A stretch of 64,000 nt of DNA from Daphnia pulex (Eukaryota; Arthropoda; Branchiopoda; Diplostraca; Daphniidae), in contig NC_060026.1 in NCBI RefSeq assembly GCF_021134715.1, positions 1,612,001 to 1,676,000 on the forward strand, given 5' to 3'. Numbering within the stretch: position 1 is the first letter of the stretch; each line of letters begins with the position of its first letter. Of the stretch, positions 41,266 through 51,575 are shown one piece after another. The position numbers were made by a program, and so were the translations under genes. The notes below the pieces were generated by a model, which was given only the letters and a program-made list of their open reading frames with translations, made no database searches and was not told where the DNA came from.

Positions 41266-42069
41266 AGTTTTTAATGAAAACAAAAGAATTCTACTGATGA
41301 TGAGTTGCTATTGTGTTATGTAAATAGTTCCAGTGACATCTAGAGTGGTTTTCCCTAAATCAATTCTTTTTTTCTGAGTGTGGTTATTTGTTTTTTTGAA
41401 ATCTCGTCTGCTGTCGAATCAGTTTGATTTGATTTGTTATTGTAGGATTGAAGTCAATACATTTGGGATTCTTGACGTAACGCAGTAGGATAAAGCCAGT
41501 AATAACATCCTGTGTCGATTCAATTTCCAAAACTTGTCAATTGAAAAATTTGCATTCGATTTCAAAGTGGAGGGGGACAGCTATTGGCTATTGCAAATAG
41601 ACAAGAGAGGCAATTCGGCCAACTTTTGTGTGCTCATAAATGGGACATTCGAGATCGGGAAAACAAGTGATACGCAACCGAATGACGTGAATGCCAAGAA
41701 TAAATGTCAACGTCGACAGCCCGGAAGAATCTACACGAAGAGTTTACTCAGGTATATACCTTATGATCTTCTTTAATCCAACTTTCGAGAAGTACTGAAA
41801 TTAAAAGACTTCCTCAAGCCGAAAATTTGATCCAGTTGACTAAATGCTAATCATTTTAAAAAGGTGCAGATATACAATTCCAGAGTGTGGCCACTAAACG
41901 CTGATCCTCTTACATGGTCTGGTAATTATTAAGCCAAAATCAGTGGTGGGGAAAGGATTACGTGAAAAAAGGAAAGGGTTGTTACCTAATGAAAGTCAGA
42001 CTCTGTTAATAATCCTTCTCTTATTTAGCTGGGTGACCAGCGCGATCGAAGAATGTTAATCTTACAAAC

Positions 42070-42356
42070 TGTTGGGAATTTATTGCATCCCAACAGTGAT
42101 CGACATTATTGCTATTGTTAATTCTGTGTAATTTGTAGGGACCTCAACAGAGGGCCCCAATTTTACCCTCTCTTCCCATTCAATCTATTGTTCCCTACCC
42201 TACTCAACCCTAAACCAACTATTGAAATACCAAAATGCTGTATTATACGGCAGTGTGAAATATAAGGACGAACTAGCAACAACAAAGGTGTCATCTCTTA
42301 TCTCAATCTTGGAAGTTGAACGGTCGACACCGCCAACAAGAGTTCCATTTCCAACA
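42070..42356 (+). repeat. 5' LTR
   Basis: 287 bp, TGTTGGGA...CCAACA. The first 26 nt form an 8-bp inverted repeat (TGTTGGGA/TCCCAACA) around a 10-nt spacer. It appears identical to 45949-46235. Confidence 0.93.
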
Positions 42357-42374
42357 TGGTCCTTCGAACCGGAG
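42357..42374 (+). other. primer-binding site of the LTR element
   Basis: Begins with TGG, complementary to a tRNA CCA end, directly at the LTR border. The TTCGAACC block resembles the complement of a tRNA T-loop, but it is only 7 nt in, so the primer may be a tRNA fragment or an unusual tRNA. Confidence 0.6.
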
Positions 42375-42489
42375 TTTTCTCCAACCAGTGTTAAGTTAGT
42401 TTCGCTCTATCACACTCAAATCTTTCTCTCGTTATCTCCTTTTGCTTAATCATTGCCGCCATTTATCAAAGAAAATTGTGTTTAATTAT

Positions 42490-43540
42490 GGCAGGTCAGT
42501 CATTTATTAGAATCTTTTTCTCTCTCTCTGAGTTTAACTTGTTCTCAGGGGTCTAGTAAGCAAATAGATCCCTCTAAACAGTAAATTATTTTTCTTCTCT
42601 CTCTTGAATTAAAGCTAAAATATTTCCTCAAAGTTTCTTAAAATTAAAATAGGATTCCTAAATCATTTTTGAAGGGGGATTTCTTTTTTTGTCACGTAAA
42701 TTATCATCGCCTAAGTTGATTATTCTCTCTTCCCTTTCAACAAATTTTTTTTTTTGGGGGGATATTGCTTTCCAATATCTAAGATTGGGCAAACTTGGGA
42801 ACTTCCCTACCTCTTTAACGTGTTCACCTCGTGTGAGCCTTAGGTTAAATTCCCTCTCTATCTCTTGATACGCCTCCCGGCATTGTAAAAACGAATCTCA
42901 GCTGATTGGGTTCACTGCCCGTTCTTTAAAAATGGGATAACGCGGGAATCTCTTTCCTTTCAAGAATTTTTTTTTGGGGGGGCTTGCTTCCCTACCTCTT
43001 AGATTGGGAAAACGCGGGAACTTCTCTAACCCTTCAATGAGTTCGCCTCGTGTGAGCCCCAGGGTGAAAAGACTTAAATAAATTATCGCTCTCTTTGCTA
43101 TGGCCTTAGACCATTTCCCGAAAACAAATCTCTCTCATTTTTTGAATTAATTTGCATTGTTTGTTATTCAATCATTTGGGTAAATCTCTCTCTGTCTCAG
43201 AAGGCACAACGATCTCTCTAAATACGACAGAAAAATATTCTCTTTTTTGGGGGGCTAGGCCGGTTTCCCCTTTAAACTGGAAAAAACGCGGGAAAATTCT
43301 CTACCCTTTCAACGCGTTCGCCTCGTGTGCGCCTTAGGGTGATTAAAACTTGAATTTTTTTTCTCTCTCTCTATTTACAAAGGCCTTCCGCCATTTCGAA
43401 ACAAATCTCGCGCTCTTACGCTCTTGCATTTTTTGTTTGCTTAAAGGGAAATCTTTCTCTTTTTCTGAGAAGGCACAAAGCGCCCTCTGAGCACAAAATT
43501 GGGAATTAGAAACCGCCGTCTTGCGGCAAAAACTCTTTAA
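42490..43540 (+). repeat. degenerate tandem repeats in the retrotransposon leader
   Basis: At least three diverged units, roughly 220-275 nt each. Anchors are TTGGGGGG (about 42756, 42976 and 43248), a GGGAAAACGCGGGAA-type block, and GTTCGCCTCGTGTG-GCC (about 42822, 43040 and 43315). A partial fourth unit begins near 43425. Confidence 0.65.
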
Positions 43541-43821
43541 ATTCTCTTTCCTAAAAATTGTTATTATGCCGTTTGTGGGATTGTAAGGAGCTAGAAAATT
43601 ACCCTAGCTCCAAAATCATTCAGTTTTTGCAGATATCTTCACATAAAGGAATTCAAAGAAAGTGGAAAAGACAGCAGAATTTAATTCGGCACCACGAATC
43701 TCCGAAGACCGAGCAGAACAACAAACAAAAAGGCTAATCAACTTAATCAAAACATTAATTTAAACTAATTATCTTCTTTTCGTACTCTCAGCAGCTCCTT
43801 AGGAGCCACCTCCAACTCACA

Positions 43822-45813
43822 ATGGCTCCAAATTACGCAAGAACTTTAATTAAAAAGCATATCACCCGTATCATTAACCTCGTCGAAACGTACAAATCAA
43901 CAGAAATGACGTTGGAAGCGTTTATCGAAGTCGAAAAATTAGAAAAAAAGCTAGATGGATTCTACAAAACTTATGAGATATTCTCAAAAAGGGTCCAGGC
44001 TGAAATGTACAAAGAAGGCGAAGACCAAGAAGAGATCAATGCAGACATCGACACCATGTACCAAACAATGGACGATGTTATTGTCGCCAAAATTCACATC
44101 TTAAAGAAAAAACGAAGAGAATGGTTAGACAAACTCGAAAAGGAAGCAGATGACGAAGAATGGGAGAAGGACAGAGAAAGAATGCTCCAAATTCTCCAAC
44201 ATCAGGCAGCAACCCAGGCAGCAAACCAGGCAGCAACCCAAGCACAACTCAATCGGGACATAATCAGTCAGGTGATCGCAGCCATCTCAACAGCCTTTTC
44301 AGTGCCCGTCGCTCCAGGAGATGTCAACTTATCACCAACAGCTTCTCAGGAGCCAGCTTCTCAAACAAATCAAGTAATAGAGTCAATTCTCAAAACCCTC
44401 TCAACATCTCAATTTGCAGCAGTATTAGTGCCAAACCCAACTCCACTAGAAGTGTCGTCGCTTACGACAACAAGCTGTAGTTTTCAAAACACCCCTTCAT
44501 ACCAGTCAAAAGAAAATATCCAGACGGAAGAAAAAGAGACTGGAACGGCCAGTCTCCCTCACCCACCGAAAAAAGGAGACTCACTCTCGGATTCTCCGGA
44601 TGGGCCAGACGGATATCCCGACAAAAAAAGGTTTGAAAGGAACGAAATAAAAGAAAATAATTCCTTTGTTTCAAAGTTAGAAAACTCAGCAAATCTGGAA
44701 GGAGCAGAAAAAATCCCATCATCGAACGCGAAAAGTTGCTACAGCGACCAAAACGTCAAATCAGCCCAGTCAAAAGAAGTCCCGATGGAAAAGGAGCCTG
44801 GAACAGCCAGTCTCCAACAACGACCAAAAAAAGGGCTATCAATCTCAGATATTCCGGTCAAATCCAGTGGAAACAAAGACGAAAAAAGGTTTGAAGACGA
44901 GCTGAAAGCAACTAACCTCAAATTTGCAAACTTAGATGGTGTAGATGCAGTGGAGTCCAAAAATCTCTTGAGCTCCTCTAGCAACGAAAAAACTGCTTGC
45001 ACACTCATTATTCAAGAAGCTCCAGCTACTCCGGCAGAAGCTCCTCGTCCTCTCATTATTCTAGAAGCTCCAGCTACTCCGGCAGAAGCTCCTGGTACTC
45101 TCAATCTTCAAAAAGCTCCAGCCAATCCGGCAGAAGCTCCTCACTCTCTTAGTCATCAAGAAACTCCTACTTATCAAGCAGAAGTTCCTGACACATTCAA
45201 TTGTCTAAAAACTAAAGATTCAATTATTAGGATTCCGCCAGCCGGCTCCAAAGAAAAGGATATTCCTACCTTTCTTTTTTTCCCCTCGGGAAGGCCAGCT
45301 GCATCGCTGGAAACACTTAACTCTTTTCCGAGTCAACTTAAACAAACCAACTTCTCTTCTTCTGGAAATTTATCATCGTCGCCAGAAATCCAGGAAGCTT
45401 CGAAAGAAAATCCTCAAGAAGCCGCTGCATTTGTCAATTCAACAAACGTAGAAAGCAACCAAGAAATCATTCCGAAGTTCAGATCGCCGTGCAGTCAAGC
45501 AGCAATTCTTCCGGAATTGGCCAATCAACAAAACTCAATGAAACGGAAGCGCTTGGAGCCAGTAAAACCAGCTCCTAAACGCATCTCAAGGTTACCAAGT
45601 ATAGAAGAACATCTCATCAACCAGTTGCTGTTCTCTTATTCGTTAACCCAGGTACCAAACAAAATCGTTTCACATCTACTAAAAAATATTCTTGTGTTAA
45701 AGGACATTGAAGAAGATTCCAACACACACCAATCGGTATGGGATCCTGGTGGCAAACTTCCAAAGAGTCAGCCAACTCTCAATCGGAATCAAATGGAATG
45801 GACAATTAACTGA
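43822..45813 (+). CDS. gag-like protein of the LTR retrotransposon
   Basis: A 663-residue uninterrupted ORF. Residues 1-135 are a charged, helical, coiled-coil-like region similar in layout to the N-terminus of BEL/Pao Gag. A Gln/Ala-rich linker follows (about 132-155). A module of about 75 residues is then present twice, around GTASL and PKKG (about 230-305 and 312-390). Next come about four copies of a 20-residue unit containing EAPATPAEAP (about 395-460). The C-terminal third is Ser/Pro-rich with a basic patch (KRKRLEPVKPAPKR). No zinc knuckle and no enzyme motif was seen. It probably packages the element's RNA using a partner element's enzymes. Confidence 0.65.
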   Translation: MAPNYARTLIKKHITRIINLVETYKSTEMTLEAFIEVEKLEKKLDGFYKTYEIFSKRVQAEMYKEGEDQEEINADIDTMYQTMDDVIVAKIHILKKKRREWLDKLEKEADDEEWEKDRERMLQILQHQAATQAANQAATQAQLNRDIISQVIAAISTAFSVPVAPGDVNLSPTASQEPASQTNQVIESILKTLSTSQFAAVLVPNPTPLEVSSLTTTSCSFQNTPSYQSKENIQTEEKETGTASLPHPPKKGDSLSDSPDGPDGYPDKKRFERNEIKENNSFVSKLENSANLEGAEKIPSSNAKSCYSDQNVKSAQSKEVPMEKEPGTASLQQRPKKGLSISDIPVKSSGNKDEKRFEDELKATNLKFANLDGVDAVESKNLLSSSSNEKTACTLIIQEAPATPAEAPRPLIILEAPATPAEAPGTLNLQKAPANPAEAPHSLSHQETPTYQAEVPDTFNCLKTKDSIIRIPPAGSKEKDIPTFLFFPSGRPAASLETLNSFPSQLKQTNFSSSGNLSSSPEIQEASKENPQEAAAFVNSTNVESNQEIIPKFRSPCSQAAILPELANQQNSMKRKRLEPVKPAPKRISRLPSIEEHLINQLLFSYSLTQVPNKIVSHLLKNILVLKDIEEDSNTHQSVWDPGGKLPKSQPTLNRNQMEWTIN

Positions 45814-45948
45814 ATCCGTAGCCAGTCAACGAAACAGCTCCTCTTAATCCAGGCCATCCATCTTCAACCGCATTTTCAGATCTCCAATCCAACGGATATC
45901 AAGTCGATCAGGATGTCGAGCCAATTGAACGGGCTCTACTGGGGAGTG

Positions 45949-46235
45949 TGTTGGGAATTTATTGCATCCCAACAGTGATCGACATTATTGCTATTGTTAA
46001 TTCTGTGTAATTTGTAGGGACCTCAACAGAGGGCCCCAATTTTACCCTCTCTTCCCATTCAATCTATTGTTCCCTACCCTACTCAACCCTAAACCAACTA
46101 TTGAAATACCAAAATGCTGTATTATACGGCAGTGTGAAATATAAGGACGAACTAGCAACAACAAAGGTGTCATCTCTTATCTCAATCTTGGAAGTTGAAC
46201 GGTCGACACCGCCAACAAGAGTTCCATTTCCAACA
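45949..46235 (+). repeat. 3' LTR
   Basis: 287 bp, no difference seen by eye from the 5' LTR. Preceded by a purine-rich tract, the probable plus-strand primer. Confidence 0.93.
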
Positions 46236-46380
46236 CAAACTACACCACTTCCGTATGGTTAAACTGTTTTATGTATGTATAGTTACAGTTCCTTATCATT
46301 TTTTATTTATTTCAGCTAACGATATTTTTGCATTCCTGTGGGATTTTTTAGGAGGATTAAAACAACAACCTGATGTTTAG

Positions 46381-47350
46381 AGTGCCGAAAGTTTGGGAGA
46401 AAACAAGTCATCGGCAGTAAACATCATAGCCAGGACCCGTAATAGACCAGCTGATTTATTTGTGTAGGTTAGTGTTTATACATTCCTACGGCTATATGCA
46501 CCTTATGTTTATACAGACCTTGTGCTGAGTCGGATACAGCATTCCTAATATCTTCAACTTTATGGCAGGGGCCGGAACGAAGCGATCGATGTTTCTCTCC
46601 TCATGGTCATTCATGCCGTTCCCTTTGGAATTTTTGGGAACTACGACGAAAGATGCCGCAGCAAGATCGATAACTCCTCATTAAAATTCTAATGGATTCA
46701 AATGAAAACGGAGCGCACAGCAAGACACGCACTAGTCATTTCTCAACCCCCTATTGTTATCATTACCAGCATCATCTGTCGTATAATCATTATTAAAAAC
46801 AAATTATTGGTAAGCATAATCAATATAGGCAGTCCAATTAAAGAGTTCGCAAACTAAATGCCTGCCTACTAATTTGACCCGATAAATTCGTGTTTTTCGG
46901 TTGTTTAAACATTCCGTGGTTTAATTGTGCTCTACAAAGGACTTGTAAGACGATCGGTAAATATTATACACACCACTTTAGCTACGAAATATTTCACATC
47001 TTTAATAATGGTTTTCGCAAACATAGGTACACGTCTCTATCCAAGCTACCTTTTTCTGCTTACTCCATCACGCCATTTATGACCTTTATTCGACTGAATC
47101 AATCAACAATGTCTTTGGTGATCAATGACCGGAATGTGATTGACCTTGCGCCACCAACCGAGAGAGTCGGCTGTATAAAAACGAACGATGGTAGAAAGTC
47201 GTTCACTGTGCAACCCAAAAAAGGAATCGAACACGCATTAGGCTGCTGTACACACAAGGAGAGCTTTTAGAATTTCTTCTTCTGGCGGAAACATGTTAGA
47301 GCCCATCGCGTGCAGCTCAAAGTGGGAAAGCCTTGGTAGAGTGCTGGCTG
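46381..47350. other. stretch without recognised gene
   Basis: AT-rich sequence after the interrupted gene fragment. Nothing coding is supported up to the TATA box at 47358. Confidence 0.4.
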
Positions 47351-47357
47351 TACACTC

Positions 47358-47366
47358 TATAAAAAG
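47358..47366 (+). promoter_or_regulatory. TATA box of the C1q-like gene
   Basis: TATAAAAAG, about 105 nt upstream of the ATG at 47465, with purine-rich leader sequence between. Confidence 0.6.
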
Positions 47367-47464
47367 GGTGATACCTATCGTGTGTGTGAAAACAAATACT
47401 CTCCCGACAGCAACATCGTAAGTAGCTGGCGCTTTTAGATTTCGGCTTTCAACAGCGGGCGAAC

Positions 47465-48040
47465 ATGGCCGGCTTCTGTGCAATTGTTTTAATAGTTTTG
47501 CCTGGCTGGACGGCTGGCGTGATTGCTGCCAACCTAAGGAGTTATCGACCAACTTTATCCGCAGAAGAGCAAATGGAGCTTGTGGCAGAAAATTTTGTCC
47601 TTATCGGATTTCCTGATAACGAACCCACGCCAGTTGATTTCCAAGCAAAAGGAGACACGACTATCATCGATGGAGGCCCAGTTTTCACGACGAGGATTTC
47701 GTGGGATGTTGAAATCGTGAACGTGAGTGACGGAATGGATTCGACCACTGGAAACTTCGAGGCACCAAATCCTGGAACTTATTTTTTCGAGCCGAGTCGA
47801 GATTAACTAGCGGAGACCAAGAAATCAAAGAAACGTTTGCAATAGATGCTACGCTTCGTTTCAAAAAGGGAGATGTAGCGACTGGTAGTGACAAGATAAA
47901 TAGTAAAATAGAATTGCGCTTTATTTTTCGATGGTGAAATTCATCTACAACTGAATGGCCGACTCCTACAGGAAGAATTTACCCATGATTTACTGCAATT
48001 TGAATGGAAATGTATTTTGTATTTTTGTTCCATATTATTT
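47465..48040 (+). pseudogene. C1q-domain secreted protein, frame broken
   Basis: The ATG at 47465 begins a signal peptide (AGFCAIVLIVLPGWTAGVIA). From about residue 75 there is a clear start of a C1q jelly-roll domain (FTTRISWDVEIVNVSDGMDS, then TGNFEAPNPGTYFFE). The frame stops at 47806, only part-way through the domain. C1q-like strands continue in a second frame after about 47789 (ETFAIDATLRFKKGDV) to a stop at 47936. A third frame from about 47921 follows (IHLQLNGRLLQEEF). Two frameshifts therefore break the domain and no splice sites explain them. Such proteins are often secreted lectin-like or immune molecules in invertebrates. A sequencing or assembly error is the alternative. Confidence 0.6.
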
Positions 48041-48059
48041 CAATACAAGTCTATTTCTA

Positions 48060-49890
48060 TTCTTTATATCTTGGTATCGAAACACGGAAATAGTTTTGAT
48101 TATTTGAATATTAGTTTCAGCCAAATTTCGTCTATATTCACTAATTAAATGTCATATAATATGCGTTGGGGAATTGGTTCGGAATTGAAAATGCAATGTG
48201 CAATGCAGTTTGCACTGTTTGGCATCTGCAAATTTGCGAATCACGCAATAAGACGACGTCTAGCCATCTAGGTGCGTGTATGGGAAGTGAGCAGAGAAAA
48301 ACAATATTTCGTTCGTCTGCTGCTTGAGTAATCTGTTTGGTTCCAGTTCCAGGCTTCCAGCATTCCAGCATGGTCCCAGCGTAATAAACTAACAGGCATT
48401 GCGTTTTATCTCAACGGTTTAAAGTAAATAAATTCTAATATCGTTTAAAATAAATGTATTACTGTAACTGTACGTTCAGTAATCAGTACCACGCTGGCCT
48501 GTTAGCACGTTGCAATGAACAAGAAAAAGCCACTTGTGCACAGCCTATTGGTGATGGATAATAATTGCACGAAGATGTTGAGTGAATCTACTGACTCTAC
48601 TGAATGTTTTTCTATAGTGGTTTGCATACTGAATGTTTTTCCATAGGGGTTTGCAGTCAGAAAATTGAAATGCATAACCTAGCATCTCGTTTTGAGTTGT
48701 TGTTGTCCAGATTCTTTTTAATATTTTAAATAATAATTACTTCTGTATTTATTGTCTAGAAGATATCTCAACCAATTGTCCAATTGGTTGGTTCTTCCAC
48801 TGATAGCAGCCAACCTATCCCCTCTCTTCTTGGCATCCTTAAGTGTACATTCATGGATCCTGTGTTTGCAGTGACGATGACCTTCTTTTTGTCACTAAAC
48901 AGAACATGAGGGAATGTTAATGATTTCCCAGGATTCAAGGTAGGACCCAGCAAGCATTTTTCACTATTTTTATTGGATGGTCTCTAGTAGTTAAAGAAGA
49001 TAGGAAAATGTTAAGTCAGCCCTCTAACACTGACTTGTTTCGGTGCATCCAGCTAGTTTTCTTTCAACTTGATTATTTCAGTTCTGCGACTGCGTGATTT
49101 CCCGAAATTGAATCTTATACAATTAGAAAAAAGAAAATTTTATTTGCTGTTAAACCTGATTAGGAAACGTTTAAAGGTTACATCCCCCTCATTTTTTAAC
49201 AGCTGTTTGCAGTGCTGCTCCGACTGAGTCTTTTTGTCAGGACGTAACAACCATAAATCACTAAATATTGTTGAAATGCCTTTGTTTATTCAGATTTTTT
49301 TAAACGTTATTTCACGGTTTTTTTTACGTTGTTTCGTTTTCTTACGTAATCTAAATCATAATGTTTATCCCGAATAACGAAAATAGTACGCAATTTAATA
49401 TCGCACAAATATCAAATATGAAATTCTAAATCTGGTTTATCAAGTTTGAAATGACCGCACTTTCTTGGCTTTGGGTCTTTGTCAGAGACAACTGCATGAA
49501 GTACTACCGTTAATACCATTCAATCGTGCATGACTTGAATCAATAGATTTAATCCAACAAAATCAATCGGCTATACCTCGGGTCTTGATTGTATTGTCTG
49601 GGATTTTTCTGTTACAAAGTTTATTTTATCTGAGGTAGAGTTCTACTTAGCTTTTGACGCGCACACACAATGTAACATCGAATTGTTTTAATCTTGACAA
49701 TTTTTTTGTGCGCAGTAAATGACCATTACATTCAGTGTAGGATTCAGATGTTCAGATGCCCCTTTTAGTAGTACATGCTCCCAATTCTATTCTCATTCGA
49801 AAAAAAAACTTTGTGGCTGTACGAAATTCAAGAAAAAATGACAAGTTTTTGAAAGAAAGTATTTTTTTTATTTATTTCGGGGAGACAAAA
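48060..49890. other. AT-rich intergenic stretch
   Basis: No recognised gene. A minus-strand open stretch at 48953-48768 (GMP-like and basic residues) is uncharacterised; its end shares a FPGFK-type exon-end motif with the segments near 1170 and 61310. Confidence 0.4.
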
Positions 49891-49894
49891 CAGA

Positions 49895-50761
49895 TCAGAA
49901 TTCGCCTCTCCTTCGTTCCCATTTGTACCCGCCTAAAAATATATTTCGGCTCGAAGACTTAAGAATAAAATTGAATCGCCAATTTTTCTTAATCCAAATC
50001 GCAGTCTCGTTCCAATTGGCGACATCTTCACGCGTAATTCTGGAACCCGAATTCTCACTGCAATGCAAAATGATTTCCTTTAATGGGTTAGATTCTTCTA
50101 AAAAAATTTCAATCCCGTTTTTGGTAACAGAATGACACCAAGAGATATGCAAATGCTCAAGATTACAGAAGGAATGAAGATTAGCAGCTCTTTGTAAGAC
50201 ATTATCATTGAGTGCATCACAGCTTACCATGGATACGTATACAAGGGACGAGGATGACAACAGTGCAACGAGATTTTCAGACGAAATTGTCGAGTAGCGT
50301 ACAATTAGTGTTTTAATATTTCGTAATATAGGCCACTCTACTTCGGTTTCAGTAGACTGGGTCGTCTTAGAGAAAAAAAGGGTCAAGGATTCCAGATTTG
50401 GGCAAAACTTGAAGATGGTTGGTATATCGGCAACAAGATACCCTCCGAACTTGATTCTCTTGAGAATGTATCCAAATTTTTTCAGAAGCGGAACAACGCC
50501 ATCAAACGTCAGACCACCATAGATTCGAATTTCTGCTCCATGTATAGGTTCATACACAGCGTGTGCGATTTCAATAGTGTAGAGTTTTTCCAATAATAGC
50601 AAGCTCAAAAGATCAGCGTTCTTAAATTCTTCGCTCCGTATAGATATGGGTGGAGTCATCAAGAAAAAAACAATTCTTTCTCTGGAATCTGATTCCCGAT
50701 TGGCTTCCGTTAAGGGTGGAGCCATGTCATACATAACCGTTATTACAGTGATCTTGGACAT
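49895..50761 (-). CDS. leucine-rich-repeat (F-box/LRR-like) protein
   Basis: A single open frame of 288 residues on the minus strand with an ATG at 50761. From about residue 85 the sequence shows irregular 25-30-residue leucine-rich repeats of the cysteine-containing type (CPNLESLTLFFS, ILRNIKTLIVRYS, FCNLEHLHISWCHSVTKNGI, LKEIILHCSE). These are typical of F-box/LRR substrate receptors. No F-box motif is visible in the N-terminus, so it is either an LRR-only relative or missing an upstream exon. An in-frame stop lies about 14 codons before the ATG. The C-terminus is basic. Function is not assignable. Confidence 0.62.
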   Translation of the reverse strand: MSKITVITVMYDMAPPLTEANRESDSRERIVFFLMTPPISIRSEEFKNADLLSLLLLEKLYTIEIAHAVYEPIHGAEIRIYGGLTFDGVVPLLKKFGYILKRIKFGGYLVADIPTIFKFCPNLESLTLFFSKTTQSTETEVEWPILRNIKTLIVRYSTISSENLVALLSSSSLVYVSMVSCDALNDNVLQRAANLHSFCNLEHLHISWCHSVTKNGIEIFLEESNPLKEIILHCSENSGSRITREDVANWNETAIWIKKNWRFNFILKSSSRNIFLGGYKWERRRGEF

Positions 50762-50769
50762 ATCTTTGA

Positions 50770-51110
50770 AAAGGCGGCCAAGGGCATGTTTGGAGGATTA
50801 TAAACGAATGGTTTAATGTTGAAGGTTAGTTTATTACAAATATCGTGAAAGGGAAGGGAATAGCAGTTGAGGACAATGTGACATTTTGAATGAAATATCC
50901 CACTAAATTCAAAATATCCCTGATGCAGAGTGTAATAGATATCTAATTATCTATCTATGAGCTTGCTGACTGTTTCTTATTTGATGAGAACTCCATTGTT
51001 TACAAAGAATTATTTGTCTATCGCCTACTTCCTTTTTTTTCATTCACCGATGAAACGAGGAAAATGACTCCAATGTTAATTAGTATAAAGTGAGTAAAGT
51101 TTAAGCCATA
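50770..51110. other. no gene recognised
   Basis: AT-rich spacer between the LRR gene and the promoter modules of the Tyr-rich cluster. Confidence 0.4.
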
Positions 51111-51113
51111 ATA

Positions 51114-51312
51114 ATTTGGTATTCATTTTGATATTGGTTATTGTAGACCCATCCTTAGCAACGTCAACCTGCTGATGGAAAGGCCAATTTGCAGTTCTTT
51201 CATACTCGAAGGTCACGGAGATCATTACGTAAAACGTGTCATGCGACGGCGGAGAGGTTGGGTGAGGACGACACGTGTCGCATCTTTATCACAATAGCTG
51301 CAAGGCTTAGCC
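51114..51312 (+). promoter_or_regulatory. duplicated upstream promoter module, copy a (no TATA)
   Basis: About 200 nt beginning ATTTGGTATTCATTTTGAT-like and including GTAGACCCATCC, GGTCACGGAGAT and a TTACGTAA site at 51225-51232. It is closely repeated at once by 51314-51513. This copy lacks the TATA box that the other two keep. Confidence 0.7.
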
Positions 51313-51313
51313 A

Positions 51314-51575
51314 TTTGGTATTCATTTTGATTTTGGTTTTTGTAGACCCATCCCCAGCAACGTAAACCTCCAGAAGGAAAGGCAAGTTTGGTGTCTTTCA
51401 TCCTAGAAGGTCACGGAGATACCATTACGTAAAATGTGCCATGTGGTGTAGAGGTTGGGTGAGAAAGGGACGTATTGCTTCATTATCAAGCAGGTACAAT
51501 AGCCGCAAGGCTTAAGAGGTTAGGGTGAGAAAAAAATTGTATAAAAGGAGAGAGAAAAGGTTAAAGAAATCAGTC
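51314..51575 (+). promoter_or_regulatory. promoter module, copy b, with TATA box and initiator
   Basis: Repeats copy a, then continues through CCGCAAGGCTTAAGAGG to TATAAAAG at 51540-51547. A TCAGTC initiator at 51570-51575 lies 30 nt downstream. TTACGTAA at 51425-51432 is a consensus PAR-bZIP/E4BP4-type palindrome, 115 nt upstream of the TATA box. Confidence 0.72.

Larger units (their letters stand above)
42070..46235 (+). mobile_element. non-autonomous BEL/Pao-like LTR retrotransposon
   Basis: A 4166-bp element with two 287-bp direct LTRs that look identical, TG...CA ends and a 5-bp target duplication CAAAC (42065-42069 and 46236-46240). A primer-binding site starts directly after the left LTR with TGGTCCTTCGAACCGGA, a form I associate with BEL/Pao elements. 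A purine-rich ACTGGGGAGTG precedes the right LTR. Inside are a 1.46-kb leader with degenerate tandem repeats and one 663-residue ORF resembling the start of BEL gag. There is no protease, reverse transcriptase, RNase H or integrase, so it must have used enzymes supplied in trans. LTR identity points to recent insertion. Confidence 0.88.
41489..46380 (+). pseudogene. gene fragment of unknown function interrupted by the LTR element
   Basis: Exon A, 41489-41751, follows a TTGTAG-like acceptor region and stays open for 87 codons (FAFDFKVEGDSYWLLQID...) up to a GTATAT donor. A second exon begins at 42029 after TTATTTAG and reads LGDQRDRRMLILQT. It is cut at 42069 by the retrotransposon and resumes at 46241 after the second CAAAC. 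Counting the target duplication once, it is 58 nt and ends at 46257. A 58-nt intron joins it in frame to 46316-46380 (NDIFAFLWDFLGGLKQQPDV, then stop). I could not connect exon A to the 42029 exon in a single frame; a middle exon near 41876-41932 is possible. The family was not recognised. Either a gene inactivated by the insertion or an allele-specific disruption. Confidence 0.35.

Noticed and set aside
41929..42063. Open stretch with a hydrophobic segment just before the LTR
   Set aside because: It crosses the intron-like TTATTTAG acceptor in a different frame from the better-supported exon and has no start.
42357..42374. A tRNA gene at the TTCGAACC motif
   Set aside because: No tRNA arms around it; it is the primer-binding site beside the LTR.
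47413..47433. A 21-nt GTAAGT...TTTTAG intron in the C1q leader
   Set aside because: Far too short to be spliced.
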